From Halococcus agarilyticus (GTDB taxonomy: Archaea > Halobacteriota > Halobacteria > Halobacteriales > Halococcaceae), in contig NZ_BAFM01000015.1 of NCBI RefSeq assembly GCF_000334895.1, positions 1 through 64,000 of the forward strand: a stretch of 64,000 nt of DNA, written 5' to 3'. The position numbers were made by a program, and so were the translations under genes. Below the pieces are notes generated by a model. It searched no databases. It was not told the DNA's origin and saw only the letters and a list, made by a program, of their open reading frames with translations. Within the stretch, counting starts at the first letter, position 1. Each line of letters starts with the position of its first letter. Below are positions 1 to 9,274 of this stretch, piece after piece.

Positions 1-393
1 CTCAAGAATACATGAGACTACCCTCCTCTATTATCACATGTTTTGTAATTTTCGACGCCTATCTCTCGGTATTGTTGTCGTTGAGTTTCCCCTCGGAAGC
101 GGGCCGACGTTCACCGTCTCGCTTCATCGAACGGCGTTGATCCGGCCGCCAGCAGCCCAGATAGGGATTGAGTCGAACGAGCACAGTAACGGAAACGACC
201 GGGCATAATACAGCGACCCTCGACAGGTTGAGCAGAGTATTATGAACAGCTAGCACGGAGTCAGTTCGAGACCGATACCGACGACGATTGAGGCGACCGG
301 TGGCGAACGGGGAGGGCCACGGAAGGAATCGACGCTCGGGAGTCTGTCGACGGATATAGGCAGTATGCTGCCGCCGGGTCGGACGAACGACGG
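1..393. other. intergenic stretch downstream of the paa operon
   Basis: I see no convincing gene here. The first 60 bases are AT-rich compared with the rest of the window. An 8-bp inverted repeat (cataatac at 204-211, gtattatg at 237-244) with a 25-nt loop could be a terminator or processing hairpin for the operon ending at 394, but there is no T-run to support a terminator. An arginine-rich reading frame on the minus strand looks like a GC-driven shadow. Confidence 0.5.
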
Positions 394-567
394 CTATTCG
401 AACTTCTCGAACGGCTGTTCGCAGTCGTGACAGTAGTGCATCGAGCGACAGAGCGACGGCCCTTTCGGGTGCTCGCGCTCCGTCTCGGTCGAGCCGCAGT
501 ACGGACACTCGGCGCGGTCGTGTTTGCCGGTCGTGTCGACGCTCGGATCGAGGCTTCTGTGTGGCAT
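394..567 (-). CDS. small zinc-ribbon protein, PaaD C-terminal-domain-like
   Basis: This 57-residue protein carries CPYCGS near residue 20 and YCHDCEQPFEKF at the C-terminus, a four-cysteine zinc ribbon of the kind that forms the C-terminal part of bacterial PaaD. Here it is a separate gene, beginning 2 nt after the paaD stop, in a different frame. Known: bacterial PaaD has a MIP18/DUF59 domain followed by such a ribbon and is needed for active phenylacetyl-CoA epoxidase. Inferred: this protein partners the preceding DUF59 protein. The start is the ATG at 567; longer in-frame extensions run across paaD and are not needed. The gene is too short for many gene callers. Confidence 0.8.
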   Translation of the reverse strand: MPHRSLDPSVDTTGKHDRAECPYCGSTETEREHPKGPSLCRSMHYCHDCEQPFEKFE

Positions 568-569
568 GG

Positions 570-992
570 TCAGATGCTCAGTCCGAACTCGCGGAGATCC
601 TCCTTCCCCTGGTCGGTCACCAGCTCGATCGACCAGCCGGGACTCCAGACCAGGCGGAGGTCGACCGACTCGATTCCCGACACGCCCGCGATGGTCTCGC
701 GAATCTCGTCGCGGAGCATGTCGCGGGCGGGACACCCGGTGTAGGTCAGCGTCATGTCGATGGCGGCGTGATCCCCGTCGACGGCGACGCCGTAGATCAG
801 CCCGAGGTCGACGATGCTGATGGGCATCTCGGGATCCTGGACGCCGTAGAGCGCGTCCCACACGTCGCGCTCGGTGCCCTCCGTGTCCTCGCCGGTCGCC
901 GGCAGCCCGTCGACGTCCTCGCCCTCGGTGTAGTCGGTGTACGCGCAGTATTCGGCGTCCGGGTCAGGGATGGAATCCATCTCGCTACTCAT
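570..992 (-). CDS. paaD: phenylacetyl-CoA epoxygenase maturation subunit PaaD (DUF59/MIP18 domain)
   Basis: The 140-residue protein has an acidic N-terminal extension of about 40 residues, then a MIP18/DUF59 domain with DPEMPISIVDLGLIYGV and the conserved cysteine of TYTGCPARDM. MIP18-family proteins take part in Fe-S or metal-centre assembly; PaaD is required for ring epoxidation of phenylacetyl-CoA. It overlaps the end of paaC by 8 nt, which suggests translational coupling, and is followed directly by the zinc-ribbon gene that would complete a bacterial-type PaaD. Assignment rests on domain plus operon position. Confidence 0.88.
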   Translation of the reverse strand: MSSEMDSIPDPDAEYCAYTDYTEGEDVDGLPATGEDTEGTERDVWDALYGVQDPEMPISIVDLGLIYGVAVDGDHAAIDMTLTYTGCPARDMLRDEIRETIAGVSGIESVDLRLVWSPGWSIELVTDQGKEDLREFGLSI

Positions 993-1896
993 CGTCGGGG
1001 TCCTCCATCAGCCGGGTGGCGTCGTGGCGTTCGAGCTCGCGGTAGGTGTTCGTGATCTCGTCGAACTGTGTGCGCCAGTGCTCGGTGTGGTCGCCGTCGC
1101 GACCGACGTGTTCGGGCAGGTCCTCGGCAGCGACGCGGCCGTCCTCGACGTGCGGGCGCTCGACGTCGATCCCGATCGCAGTCAGCGTGTCGGTGACGGT
1201 CTCGATCCACTCCGTCCGCATATCTTCGAGGGTTCGCGTCCGGAGTCCGAGGTCGTCGATGTCGTCCTCGACCTCGCCAGCGTCTCGCGGGCTCTGCCCG
1301 CTCGACGTATCCGTGGCGCTTCGCGCCACGCTCGGTTCGAAGAGCGCGAGCGCGTATGGGAACAGCCGATCGACGGCGTCCTGAACGCGCTCACGACCCT
1401 CGTCACCGCCCGCGAGCCGGCGGAGCCAGTTCTCCGCGTGCTCGCGGTGGTAGTCCTCCTCGCTCGTGACCTTCCCGATCCGGTTACGGATGCGGGGGTA
1501 CGACGAGCCTTCGAGTGCGCCGAGGCGGAGGTGTTCGGCTTCGTCGTAGAGGTACGATCGGACGATCGCGTCGGCCCAGTCGCCGTCGGCGAACGGGAGT
1601 TCGCAGAGCGTGCTGTGCCGGAAGGTGTCCGGATCGCGTTCCCAGATCAGGTCGGACTCGGTGTAGCCGAAGTCCTCCAGGAGGTCGTACCACAGCCGGG
1701 CGTGACCCAGCTCGTCCTGGGCGATGTTCGCGATCGCGATGTCGGACTCGATCGTGGGCGCGTGGACCTGCCAGTCGGTGTACCGGTCCGCGATCACGAA
1801 CTCGTCGTCGGCGAGGCGGTAGAGCAGCGCCTCGACCGCCTCGCGCTCACGGTCCGAGAGCTCTCCGGGGGCCGAGAGGTCGGCGGTGGCGGCCAT
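985..1896 (-). CDS. paaC: phenylacetyl-CoA epoxygenase structural subunit PaaC
   Basis: This 303-residue ferritin-like helical protein contains IAQDELGHARLWY near residue 60 and EEDYHREHAENW near residue 145, the signature of the PaaC subunit of the bacterial multicomponent monooxygenase that epoxidises phenylacetyl-CoA. In bacteria PaaC forms the heterodimer scaffold with the catalytic di-iron subunit PaaA. A roughly 50-residue low-complexity acidic stretch follows residue 180. Its ATG shares one base with the stop of paaB, so the genes are tightly coupled. Confidence 0.93.
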   Translation of the reverse strand: MAATADLSAPGELSDREREAVEALLYRLADDEFVIADRYTDWQVHAPTIESDIAIANIAQDELGHARLWYDLLEDFGYTESDLIWERDPDTFRHSTLCELPFADGDWADAIVRSYLYDEAEHLRLGALEGSSYPRIRNRIGKVTSEEDYHREHAENWLRRLAGGDEGRERVQDAVDRLFPYALALFEPSVARSATDTSSGQSPRDAGEVEDDIDDLGLRTRTLEDMRTEWIETVTDTLTAIGIDVERPHVEDGRVAAEDLPEHVGRDGDHTEHWRTQFDEITNTYRELERHDATRLMEDPDDE

Positions 1897-2210
1897 CAGT
1901 TCTCACCCCGGGCGCGCTCGGCCTCGGCCTGTTCGCTCTCGGAGTCCGCGACTTCCTCGGCGACCGGCTCGATGTTGTAGCTCGTCGCCCACCGGTAGGC
2001 CTTGTTGGTCGTCCCGCCGAACGCCGCCTCGCTCTCGTCGACCTCGCTGATCTCCTCGCTCGGCGCGACCCAGAGGCTGTGGGTCGGCTTTCGCCTGGCG
2101 TGCTGGATCTGGGCGAACATGAGCGCCATCTCGCGGTCCGGTGCATGAACGTTCCCGCAGTGGGTGTGATACTCGCCCGGCTTCTCTTGGCGGAAGACTT
2201 CCCAGATCAT
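1896..2210 (-). CDS. paaB: phenylacetyl-CoA epoxygenase subunit PaaB
   Basis: The 104-residue protein starts MIWEVFRQE and has HCGNVHAPDREMAL and the HSLWV segment, as in PaaB, the small subunit that bridges PaaAC dimers in bacteria. The C-terminal 20 residues are an acidic tail typical of haloarchaeal proteins. I chose the ATG at 2210 because it starts at the family N-terminus and lies 2 nt from the paaA stop. The longer frame reaching back to 2819 is an overlap with paaA and not real. Confidence 0.92.
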   Translation of the reverse strand: MIWEVFRQEKPGEYHTHCGNVHAPDREMALMFAQIQHARRKPTHSLWVAPSEEISEVDESEAAFGGTTNKAYRWATSYNIEPVAEEVADSESEQAEAERARGEN

Positions 2211-2212
2211 GA

Positions 2213-3157
2213 TCAGTCGGCCGCCTGCGGCGCGTGGCCGCCGGTGGCTGCTTCGTACTCGTCGAGGCTCTCGCGGACCCACGCCACGGCGTCCTGGGCC
2301 TCCTTGCGGGCGTTGATCTGCTCTTTGCCCGAGTCGAGCTCGTTCTTCGCCACGGTGAAGAACTCGTCCCAGTCGAGTTCGTCCTCGGCGATCTCGTAGG
2401 TGTTCGACTCCTCGTCGTGCTCGATCGTGGGCGTGTCCGGGATCTCGAGACCGTACTCCTTCGCCTTCGGGACGTAGGAGTTCAGGAACGCCTGGCGGAG
2501 CCCGTCGTTGCTCATCTGTTTCAGCCCGACCTCGGCGGCGAAGTCGTGGTGGGTCGATTTGTCGTCGGTCGGCCCGAAGAACTGGATGATACGGGGCCAC
2601 CATGTCTCGAAGGCGTCCTGAACCATCTCCTGTTCTTTCTGCGACCCGCTCGCGAGCTCGGCGAGGATGCTCTCGCCGTGTTTGATGTGGAACCCCTCCT
2701 CGAAGCAGACTTTGTCCATCGCGTGGGCGTAGGGCTCCCAGCTCGATCGCCGGAGAGTCGCCTGACGGCGCATCGCGGCCCCGTCGACGAAGAAGGCGAT
2801 CATCGGCACCTCGACCCACGAGTCCATCGGGTAGTGGAAGCAGTTCAGGAACTTCCCCTCGCCGTTGGCGAGCTCGTTGAGCATCTGATCCCTACTTTTG
2901 ATCCCGAGCGACTCGGCCGCCCGGTAGAGGAGCTGGCCGTGGCCGAGCTCGTCCTGAACCTTCGCCGAGTACGCGAGTTTGCGCTCCAGACTCGGGGCCT
3001 CCCGGATGAACGGCCGTTCGAGGTACGCCCCCATGATCTCGGAGTTCGCGTGGAACTGGATCATTCGGGTCGCGGCCTTGCGGTACTCCTCGGGCATGTC
3101 GTCTTTCGGGCTGAACTCCCGCGGTCCAGCGCGTTCCTTTACGGTGTCGAGATCCAT
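2213..3157 (-). CDS. paaA: phenylacetyl-CoA epoxygenase catalytic subunit PaaA
   Basis: This 314-residue di-iron monooxygenase subunit shows the ferritin-like metal motifs KVQDELGHGQLLY and CFEEGFHIKHGES. PaaA carries the di-iron centre that inserts oxygen into the ring of phenylacetyl-CoA during aerobic phenylacetate breakdown. It is the first gene of paaABCD. The start chosen is ATG 3157 (MDLDTVKERAG); an in-frame ATG at 3208 would run into the palindrome at 3200-3215 and add residues absent from the family. No paaE reductase, paaK ligase or beta-oxidation gene of the pathway is seen in this window, so the electron donor must be encoded elsewhere. Confidence 0.94.
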   Translation of the reverse strand: MDLDTVKERAGPREFSPKDDMPEEYRKAATRMIQFHANSEIMGAYLERPFIREAPSLERKLAYSAKVQDELGHGQLLYRAAESLGIKSRDQMLNELANGEGKFLNCFHYPMDSWVEVPMIAFFVDGAAMRRQATLRRSSWEPYAHAMDKVCFEEGFHIKHGESILAELASGSQKEQEMVQDAFETWWPRIIQFFGPTDDKSTHHDFAAEVGLKQMSNDGLRQAFLNSYVPKAKEYGLEIPDTPTIEHDEESNTYEIAEDELDWDEFFTVAKNELDSGKEQINARKEAQDAVAWVRESLDEYEAATGGHAPQAAD

Positions 3158-3199
3158 CGTTCTGTCACCATCTTGTAGGCGGGACCGGATAGACCTTGA

Positions 3200-3225
3200 C
3201 CCGTTCATGAACGGGGTATATATGT
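3200..3225. promoter_or_regulatory. 16-bp perfect palindrome next to a TATA box in the paa divergent promoter
   Basis: CCCGTTCATGAACGGG at 3200-3215 is a perfect palindrome, immediately followed by a TATA-like element (gtatatatg, from 3216) about 27 bp before the ATG at 3247, the right spacing for a leaderless haloarchaeal transcript. The paaA start lies about 43 bp from the palindrome on the other side. It is a good candidate operator for controlling paaABCD, the neighbouring regulator, or both. Confidence 0.65.
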
Positions 3226-3246
3226 GGCTGCGTCATACCCCCACCG

Positions 3247-3885
3247 ATGATCGACGAGTGTCTCGTGGTCGAATTCCGGGTGAAAGACGACGACTGTCCG
3301 CTGGCCGACGCCACACGCACGGCGGGCGTGACCGTCGACGCGCGGCCGCCCCAGCTCCGGGCCGACGGCTACGCACTCCTCCGGTTCACCGCCCCCGATT
3401 CGGAGGAGTTCGTGACGACGCTCGATGCCGACGACCGGATCCGATATCTCCACGTCTCGTCGGTCGATGGTCGGCGGAACGGACGGTGTCTCTCGAAACA
3501 TCTCTGTGTGGTCCACGACCTCGTGAGCGCGGGCTTCATGGTCGAATCCCTGCGGTACCGCGACGGCAGCGCGACCCTCACTGGCGCGGTGGTGGGCCAA
3601 GAGGTCCTCCGCGGAGTGCTCGATACGGCCGGCGAGACCGTCGGCGTCACGCTCGAACGCACCTACCCGCTGGGTGCGGACGAGGAGAGCACGGTGGTCC
3701 AGCAGTGGGATCTCACCCCACGCCAGGAGGAGGCGCTCCGGACGGCCGTCGGGATGGACTACTTCGCCGTGCCGCGTGGAGCGACCGCTGCGGAGGTCGC
3801 GGCGGAGGTCGGCATCAGCAAGTCGGCGTTTCTCGAACGACTCCATCGGGGTGAGAGCGCGCTGTTCGGTCAAGTGTTCGCGTAA
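3247..3885 (+). CDS. HTH_10 (bacterio-opsin activator-type) transcriptional regulator, likely paa regulator
   Basis: The 212-residue protein has a C-terminal HTH_10 domain: LTPRQEEALRTAVGMDYF near residue 155, then a helix-turn-helix with GATAAEVAAEVGISKSAF. The N-terminal 150 residues are a sensory module of unknown ligand as in other Bat-type haloarchaeal regulators. It is divergent from paaABCD with an 89-bp shared promoter region containing a palindrome and TATA box. Inference: it controls phenylacetate catabolism, perhaps sensing phenylacetyl-CoA. No direct evidence for the ligand. Confidence 0.85.
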   Translation: MIDECLVVEFRVKDDDCPLADATRTAGVTVDARPPQLRADGYALLRFTAPDSEEFVTTLDADDRIRYLHVSSVDGRRNGRCLSKHLCVVHDLVSAGFMVESLRYRDGSATLTGAVVGQEVLRGVLDTAGETVGVTLERTYPLGADEESTVVQQWDLTPRQEEALRTAVGMDYFAVPRGATAAEVAAEVGISKSAFLERLHRGESALFGQVFA

Positions 3886-4140
3886 CCGTACTCGATCGAT
3901 CCAGACGGTCCGGATTGATCCACACGACAGGGAACTTTTGTTCTCCGGTGTGCTACGATCGGTCGGTGGTGATGACGAGCAGTTACCCCCACCGAGCCCC
4001 GTGTGACGAGGGACTTTCGCCGAACCACCACCTCACGATACAACCAGGGACGGAGGATACTGTTTATCCGAGGGACATACGACCCCGCTACAGGATTTGA
4101 CGATAGTACCGTCTCGTCGACGATCACGATGCAAACGAGA

Positions 4141-4330
4141 GACCACAGGCCACACCCTCCCCAACCGACTCCTTCGCTCATTCCCGTGGGTCGTTCGCTC
4201 AGTCATCCACCATCAGAGCACAGCTCTGACGAGCCTGCACTCGCTTCGCTCGTGCAGACCTCCGCGCGAGTCGGACGCTCCGCGTCCTCCCGCGCGCCAC
4301 CGCCAAAAACTCCAGCGAGGGCGCACCGTC
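4141..4330 (-). repeat. dispersed intergenic repeat, copy A
   Basis: Read on the minus strand, this segment matches 10520-10675 on the plus strand: gatgactgagcgaacgacc, then gagtgagcgaaggagtcgg-like words, then ggggagg and tgtgg. The closest identity is over about 60 bp (4148-4208), with a more variable flank starting ggcggtgg and containing cgcgcggg. It sits in a 500-bp gap between the HTH_10 gene and the aldolase gene. The rest of the gap (3886-4140) shows nothing I can name. Confidence 0.7.
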
Positions 4331-4385
4331 GTCTGTCCCCGTGTTCCACACAAACTATTAGTCGCTATCGCGGGTGGGTTCACGC

Positions 4386-5180
4386 ATGCTCGCACTGGAC
4401 GACTCGGCGATCGCGCGGGACGGCAAGATCCTGATCCTCGCCTACGATCACGGCCTCGAACACGGCCCGACCGATTTCGAAGGGCTCGAAGAGCGGATGG
4501 ATCCTCAAACGGTGTTCGACGTCGCGACCCACGACGCGGTCACGTCGATCGCGGTCCAGAAGGGGATCGCCGAGGGGTACTACCCCTCCTACGAGGACGA
4601 CGTCGCGCTGGTGGCGAAGCTCAATGGCACCTCGAACCTCTGGATGGGCGAACCGGACTCTGCGGTGAACTGCTCGGTCGAGTACGCCGCCGACCTGGGC
4701 GCGGACGCGATCGGCTTCACCCTCTACGGTGGCTCGAACCACGAGATCGAGATGGCCGAGGAGTTCCGCGACGCCCACGAGGCCGCCCGCGAGTACGATC
4801 TGCCCTCCGTGATGTGGTCGTACCCTCGTGGACAGGGACTCAAAGACGACACGAGTGCCGGAACCATCGCCTACGCCGCACGCCAGGCGCTCGAGCTCGG
4901 GGCCGACGTCGCGAAGGTCAAGTACCCCGGCAGCCGCGACGCGATGGAACACGCCGTGCGGGCGGCGGGCGGACCGAACGGCACCAGCGTCATCATGTCC
5001 GGCGGATCGAAAGTCTCGGACGAGGCGTTCCTCCAGAACGTGAAGGCCGTGATCGACGCCGGCGGCGCGGGCCTCGCGGTCGGCCGGAACATCTGGCAGC
5101 GCGAGAACCCGACCGAGCTCCTCGACGCACTCGAAGAGGTTATTTTCGAGGAAGCGTCGGTCGACGCCGCGCTCTCCTGA
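4386..5180 (+). CDS. archaeal class I fructose-bisphosphate aldolase (DhnA/FbaB type)
   Basis: The 264-residue TIM-barrel protein has [12 protein letters not shown] at the N-terminus, the Schiff-base lysine region [12 protein letters not shown] near residue 175, and the phosphate-binding end IMSGGSKVS and [13 protein letters not shown]. It interconverts fructose-1,6-bisphosphate with triose phosphates. The ATG at 4386 is preferred to the GTG at 4374 because a TATA-like element (actattag, 4353-4360) lies about 28 bp before it, fitting a leaderless transcript. The fructose-bisphosphatase gene follows after 4 nt, so this is a gluconeogenic pair. Confidence 0.92.
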   Translation: MLALDDSAIARDGKILILAYDHGLEHGPTDFEGLEERMDPQTVFDVATHDAVTSIAVQKGIAEGYYPSYEDDVALVAKLNGTSNLWMGEPDSAVNCSVEYAADLGADAIGFTLYGGSNHEIEMAEEFRDAHEAAREYDLPSVMWSYPRGQGLKDDTSAGTIAYAARQALELGADVAKVKYPGSRDAMEHAVRAAGGPNGTSVIMSGGSKVSDEAFLQNVKAVIDAGGAGLAVGRNIWQRENPTELLDALEEVIFEEASVDAALS

Positions 5181-5184
5181 GCCG

Positions 5185-6084
5185 ATGAGTCACGCATCGA
5201 CGATCGAGGCGATCCTCGACGCCGTCGCCGGGACGGCCCCCGAGATCCGCGAGGGGCTCGTCGGCCGACGCGAGTACGTCGAGGGCGAGAACCCCAGCGG
5301 CGAAGATCAGCTCGCGGCGGACGTTCACGCCGATCGGCTCCTCGAAGAACGACTGCTCGCGATCGACGGCGTCGACAGCTACGCGAGCGAGGAGCGCGAG
5401 GCGGTCGTCGGGGCCGACGACGAAACGGCGGACGGCGGTGACGGCGACAGCAGCGGCGAGCTGTCGGTCGCGGTCGATCCGCTCGACGGCTCCTCGAATC
5501 TCAAGCCGAACAACGCGATGGGCACGATCGTCGCGGTGTACGACGCCCCGCTCCCGGCGCAGGGCCAGGACCTCGTCGCCGCCATCTACGTCCTCCTCGG
5601 TCCGATCACGACGATGGTGGCCGCCGTCGATGGGCAGGCTACCGAATACGTCGTTGATGACGGAGACCGTCACACTGTCCGTGAGAACATCACTCTGCCG
5701 GGCGACCCGACGGTGTACGGGTTCGGCGGTCGAGTGCCCGACTGGACTGAGGGGTTCACCGAGTACGCACGGGGGATCGAGTCGGACACCTCGCTGAAGC
5801 TCCGCTACGGCGGCGCGATGATCGGCGACGTGAATCAAGTCATGACCTACGGCGGCGTGTTCGCCTACCCGGCGCTCGAATCCGCCCCCGAGGGCAAACT
5901 CCGGCTCCAGTTCGAGGGCAACCCGATGGCGTACATCGTCGAGTCGGCGGGCGGGAAATCCTCGGACGGCGAGCGCTCGCTGCTCGACGTCGAGCCCGAC
6001 GGTCTCCACGATCGGGTGCCGGTCCATCTCGGCAACGCCGACCTGATCGATCGTCTGGAAACCACGATCGACGGCGGCGAGTGA
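5185..6084 (+). CDS. fbp: class I fructose-1,6-bisphosphatase
   Basis: The 299-residue protein shows the FBPase metal site DPLDGSSN near residue 98, [14 protein letters not shown] near residue 212 and the substrate-binding segment [17 protein letters not shown] near residue 235. It hydrolyses fructose-1,6-bisphosphate to fructose-6-phosphate, the committed step of gluconeogenesis. A serine/aspartate/glycine-rich insertion near residue 75-90 is haloarchaea-like. Its start lies 4 nt after the aldolase stop, implying co-transcription. Confidence 0.93.
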   Translation: MSHASTIEAILDAVAGTAPEIREGLVGRREYVEGENPSGEDQLAADVHADRLLEERLLAIDGVDSYASEEREAVVGADDETADGGDGDSSGELSVAVDPLDGSSNLKPNNAMGTIVAVYDAPLPAQGQDLVAAIYVLLGPITTMVAAVDGQATEYVVDDGDRHTVRENITLPGDPTVYGFGGRVPDWTEGFTEYARGIESDTSLKLRYGGAMIGDVNQVMTYGGVFAYPALESAPEGKLRLQFEGNPMAYIVESAGGKSSDGERSLLDVEPDGLHDRVPVHLGNADLIDRLETTIDGGE

Positions 6085-6085
6085 G

Positions 6086-6253
6086 ATGACCGATCGTTCG
6101 GATGCCGATGACGACGATGCGTGGGAACCGCGAGGGCCGTGGATTATGGCGATCGGTACCGCGCTCATCGGTGCCGTCGCCGTTCTCGCGACCGGCGTCC
6201 GGGCGATTCGAAAACGGCTCCAACGGGACGGCGAGTCGCCGAACGACGGATGA
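6086..6253 (+). CDS. small single-pass membrane protein
   Basis: A 55-codon ORF begins 1 nt after the fbp stop. It has an acidic N-terminus (MTDRSDADDDDAWEP), one hydrophobic segment (residues 19-38, about IMAIGTALIGAVAVLATGV) and a basic tail (RAIRKRLQR), so positive-inside would place the C-terminus in the cytoplasm. It is too short for routine calling. Function is unknown; position suggests co-transcription with fbp. Confidence 0.6.
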   Translation: MTDRSDADDDDAWEPRGPWIMAIGTALIGAVAVLATGVRAIRKRLQRDGESPNDG

Positions 6254-6316
6254 TCGCTCCCGATCGCTCTCCAGCGAATCGGACGGTCGATTCGAAGTGG
6301 TTCTCGATCGCTCCGA

Positions 6317-6937
6317 CTACGGATCGGGGTTCTTCGCGAGGAGAATCGGAAACGCACCGCCAAGTTCGTCCTCCACAGTGTGGCGTTCGAGGATCTCGAA
6401 CCCCGCGCCGGTGAGATGATCGATGCTCGTCTCCGGGTCGGGGAAGCTCCAGTGCATCTCGACGCCGGTGTCGAGCCAGTCGGGATTGCTGCCGTCCCAC
6501 TCCTCGCTGCCGATCGAGAGCAGCACGAGGCCGCCTGGCCGCAGCACGCGGTGGAACTCCCTCACGACCCGAGGATGATCGTCCATCGGCACGTGGATCA
6601 GCGAGTAGAGGGCACAGATCGCGTCGAACGAGTCGGCGGCGAACGAGAGGTGGGTCATGTCGCCCTGCGCGAAGCGCGCCTCGGGGACGTTCTCGCGGGC
6701 GCGGCGGACCTGCTCGATCGAGAAGTCGACGCCGACAACCGCGAGTGACGACGCCAGGCGCGCCGCGATCGGCGTGCCCGCACCGCAGCCGGCGTCGAGC
6801 ACCCGCGCACCCGCGGGGAGTCGGTCGGCGAAGTCATCGAGAAGCGGCGTCGCCGGTGGTTCGGCCGAGCGCTCGTCGAGATAGTCGTCGGCGATCGCGT
6901 CGTACGCCCGTCTGATGGCGTTCTTCCGGTCGGTCAT
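6317..6937 (-). CDS. class I SAM-dependent methyltransferase
   Basis: The 206-residue protein has motif I VLDAGCGAGTPIA near residue 46, the post-I acidic residue in VVGVDFS, FAQGDMTHLSF, and HRVLRPGGLVLLS, the Methyltransf_11/25 pattern. The substrate cannot be read from sequence. It is convergent with the small fbp-linked gene. The start chosen is ATG 6937 (MTDRKNAIRRAYD); an in-frame ATG at 6973 is an alternative. Confidence 0.82.
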   Translation of the reverse strand: MTDRKNAIRRAYDAIADDYLDERSAEPPATPLLDDFADRLPAGARVLDAGCGAGTPIAARLASSLAVVGVDFSIEQVRRARENVPEARFAQGDMTHLSFAADSFDAICALYSLIHVPMDDHPRVVREFHRVLRPGGLVLLSIGSEEWDGSNPDWLDTGVEMHWSFPDPETSIDHLTGAGFEILERHTVEDELGGAFPILLAKNPDP

Positions 6938-7010
6938 CGGTACACTCTCGAAGGAATCGTTCACGACACGCATCAACGTTGCGCGGTCGAAACGGCGATC
7001 GTACAGGGCC

Positions 7011-8264
<1,254 letters not shown>

Positions 8265-8266
8265 CG

Positions 8267-9139
8267 TTACTTGCCCCGCCCGGCCGAGCCGTTCGCCGAC
8301 TCGCGCTCCGCGGACCGATCGCGCGCCGACCCGTCGTCGCTGCGTTCGCCGGGGTCCTCCCTGGGATCGCCATCGGGATCGTCGGGGCCGTCGCTGCCTC
8401 GATCAGTGGGATCGTGCTCGTCGTCGAGCGACTCGATCGATTCGATCACGCCGTCGCGGATGTGGACGATCCGATCGGCGTGCTCGGCGATCCGGCGCTC
8501 GTGGGTCACGAGTAAGATAGTGTTGCCGCGAGCGTTCACCTCGCCGAGCAGCGCCATGATGTCGCCGCCGGTCTCGGTGTCGATGTTGCCCGTGGGTTCG
8601 TCGGCGAGCAGGACGGTCGGATCGGACGCGAGCGCCCGCGCGATCGCGACGCGCTGGCGTTGGCCCCCCGAGAGTTCGTTGGGCCGGTGGTCGAGTCGGT
8701 CGCCGAGGCCGACCCGTTTCAGTACGTCCTGTGCGCGCTCGCGCCGTCGATCACGCGACCAGTCGTCGAACACCAGCGGCAGCGTGACGTTCTCGACGGC
8801 GTTCGATCGGGGCATCAGGTTAAACGTTTGAAAGACGAACCCGATCTCGGTTCCGCGGATCGCGGCACGGTCGTCCTCGGAGTCGGTATCGACGTCGTGG
8901 CCCGCGACCGTGACGTGCCCCTCGTCGGGGGTGTCGAGCGCGCCCACGAGGTTCAGCAGGGTGCTCTTGCCCGACCCGCTCGGGCCCATGACGGCGGTGT
9001 ACGATCCCTCCTCGAGCGTCAGCGAGACGCCAGCGAGCGCCTCGACGGTGCCGCCGAGATCGTAGGTCTTCCGGACGTCTTCGAGACGAACGACAGGCGT
9101 GTCCTCGGCCGATGTCGTCGTAGAGGCAGACTGGCTCAC
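8267..9139 (-). CDS. ABC transporter ATP-binding protein, LolD/MacB type
   Basis: The 290-residue ATPase has Walker [10 protein letters not shown] near residue 53, signature [15 protein letters not shown] near residue 158, Walker [11 protein letters not shown] and the H-loop LVTHE. The GN after Walker B and [13 protein letters not shown] are typical of the MacB/LolD subfamily. The last 60 residues are an acidic, Asp/Ser/Arg-rich tail absent from bacterial relatives. It is the first gene of a two-gene operon with the FtsX-type permease. Confidence 0.92.
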   Translation of the reverse strand: MSQSASTTTSAEDTPVVRLEDVRKTYDLGGTVEALAGVSLTLEEGSYTAVMGPSGSGKSTLLNLVGALDTPDEGHVTVAGHDVDTDSEDDRAAIRGTEIGFVFQTFNLMPRSNAVENVTLPLVFDDWSRDRRRERAQDVLKRVGLGDRLDHRPNELSGGQRQRVAIARALASDPTVLLADEPTGNIDTETGGDIMALLGEVNARGNTILLVTHERRIAEHADRIVHIRDGVIESIESLDDEHDPTDRGSDGPDDPDGDPREDPGERSDDGSARDRSAERESANGSAGRGK

Positions 9140-9274
9140 TGAGAATCGCTACGGGACTCAGAACCATGAAGATTTCCGGGATTCGCGCCGCTGCGGCGGT
9201 GCAAGATTCTTTCACGCCGATCCGTCGGGACGACTGACCGTGAGTATTTAGCCCACAAGTTCCAACACCGTTCG

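Noticed and set aside
59-508. 149-codon minus-strand frame at the left edge
   Set aside because: Arginine-rich, overlaps the zinc-ribbon gene in another frame, no hydrophobic core or motif.
4374-4385. GTG start four codons before the aldolase ATG
   Set aside because: The TATA-like element is spaced for a leaderless start at ATG 4386.
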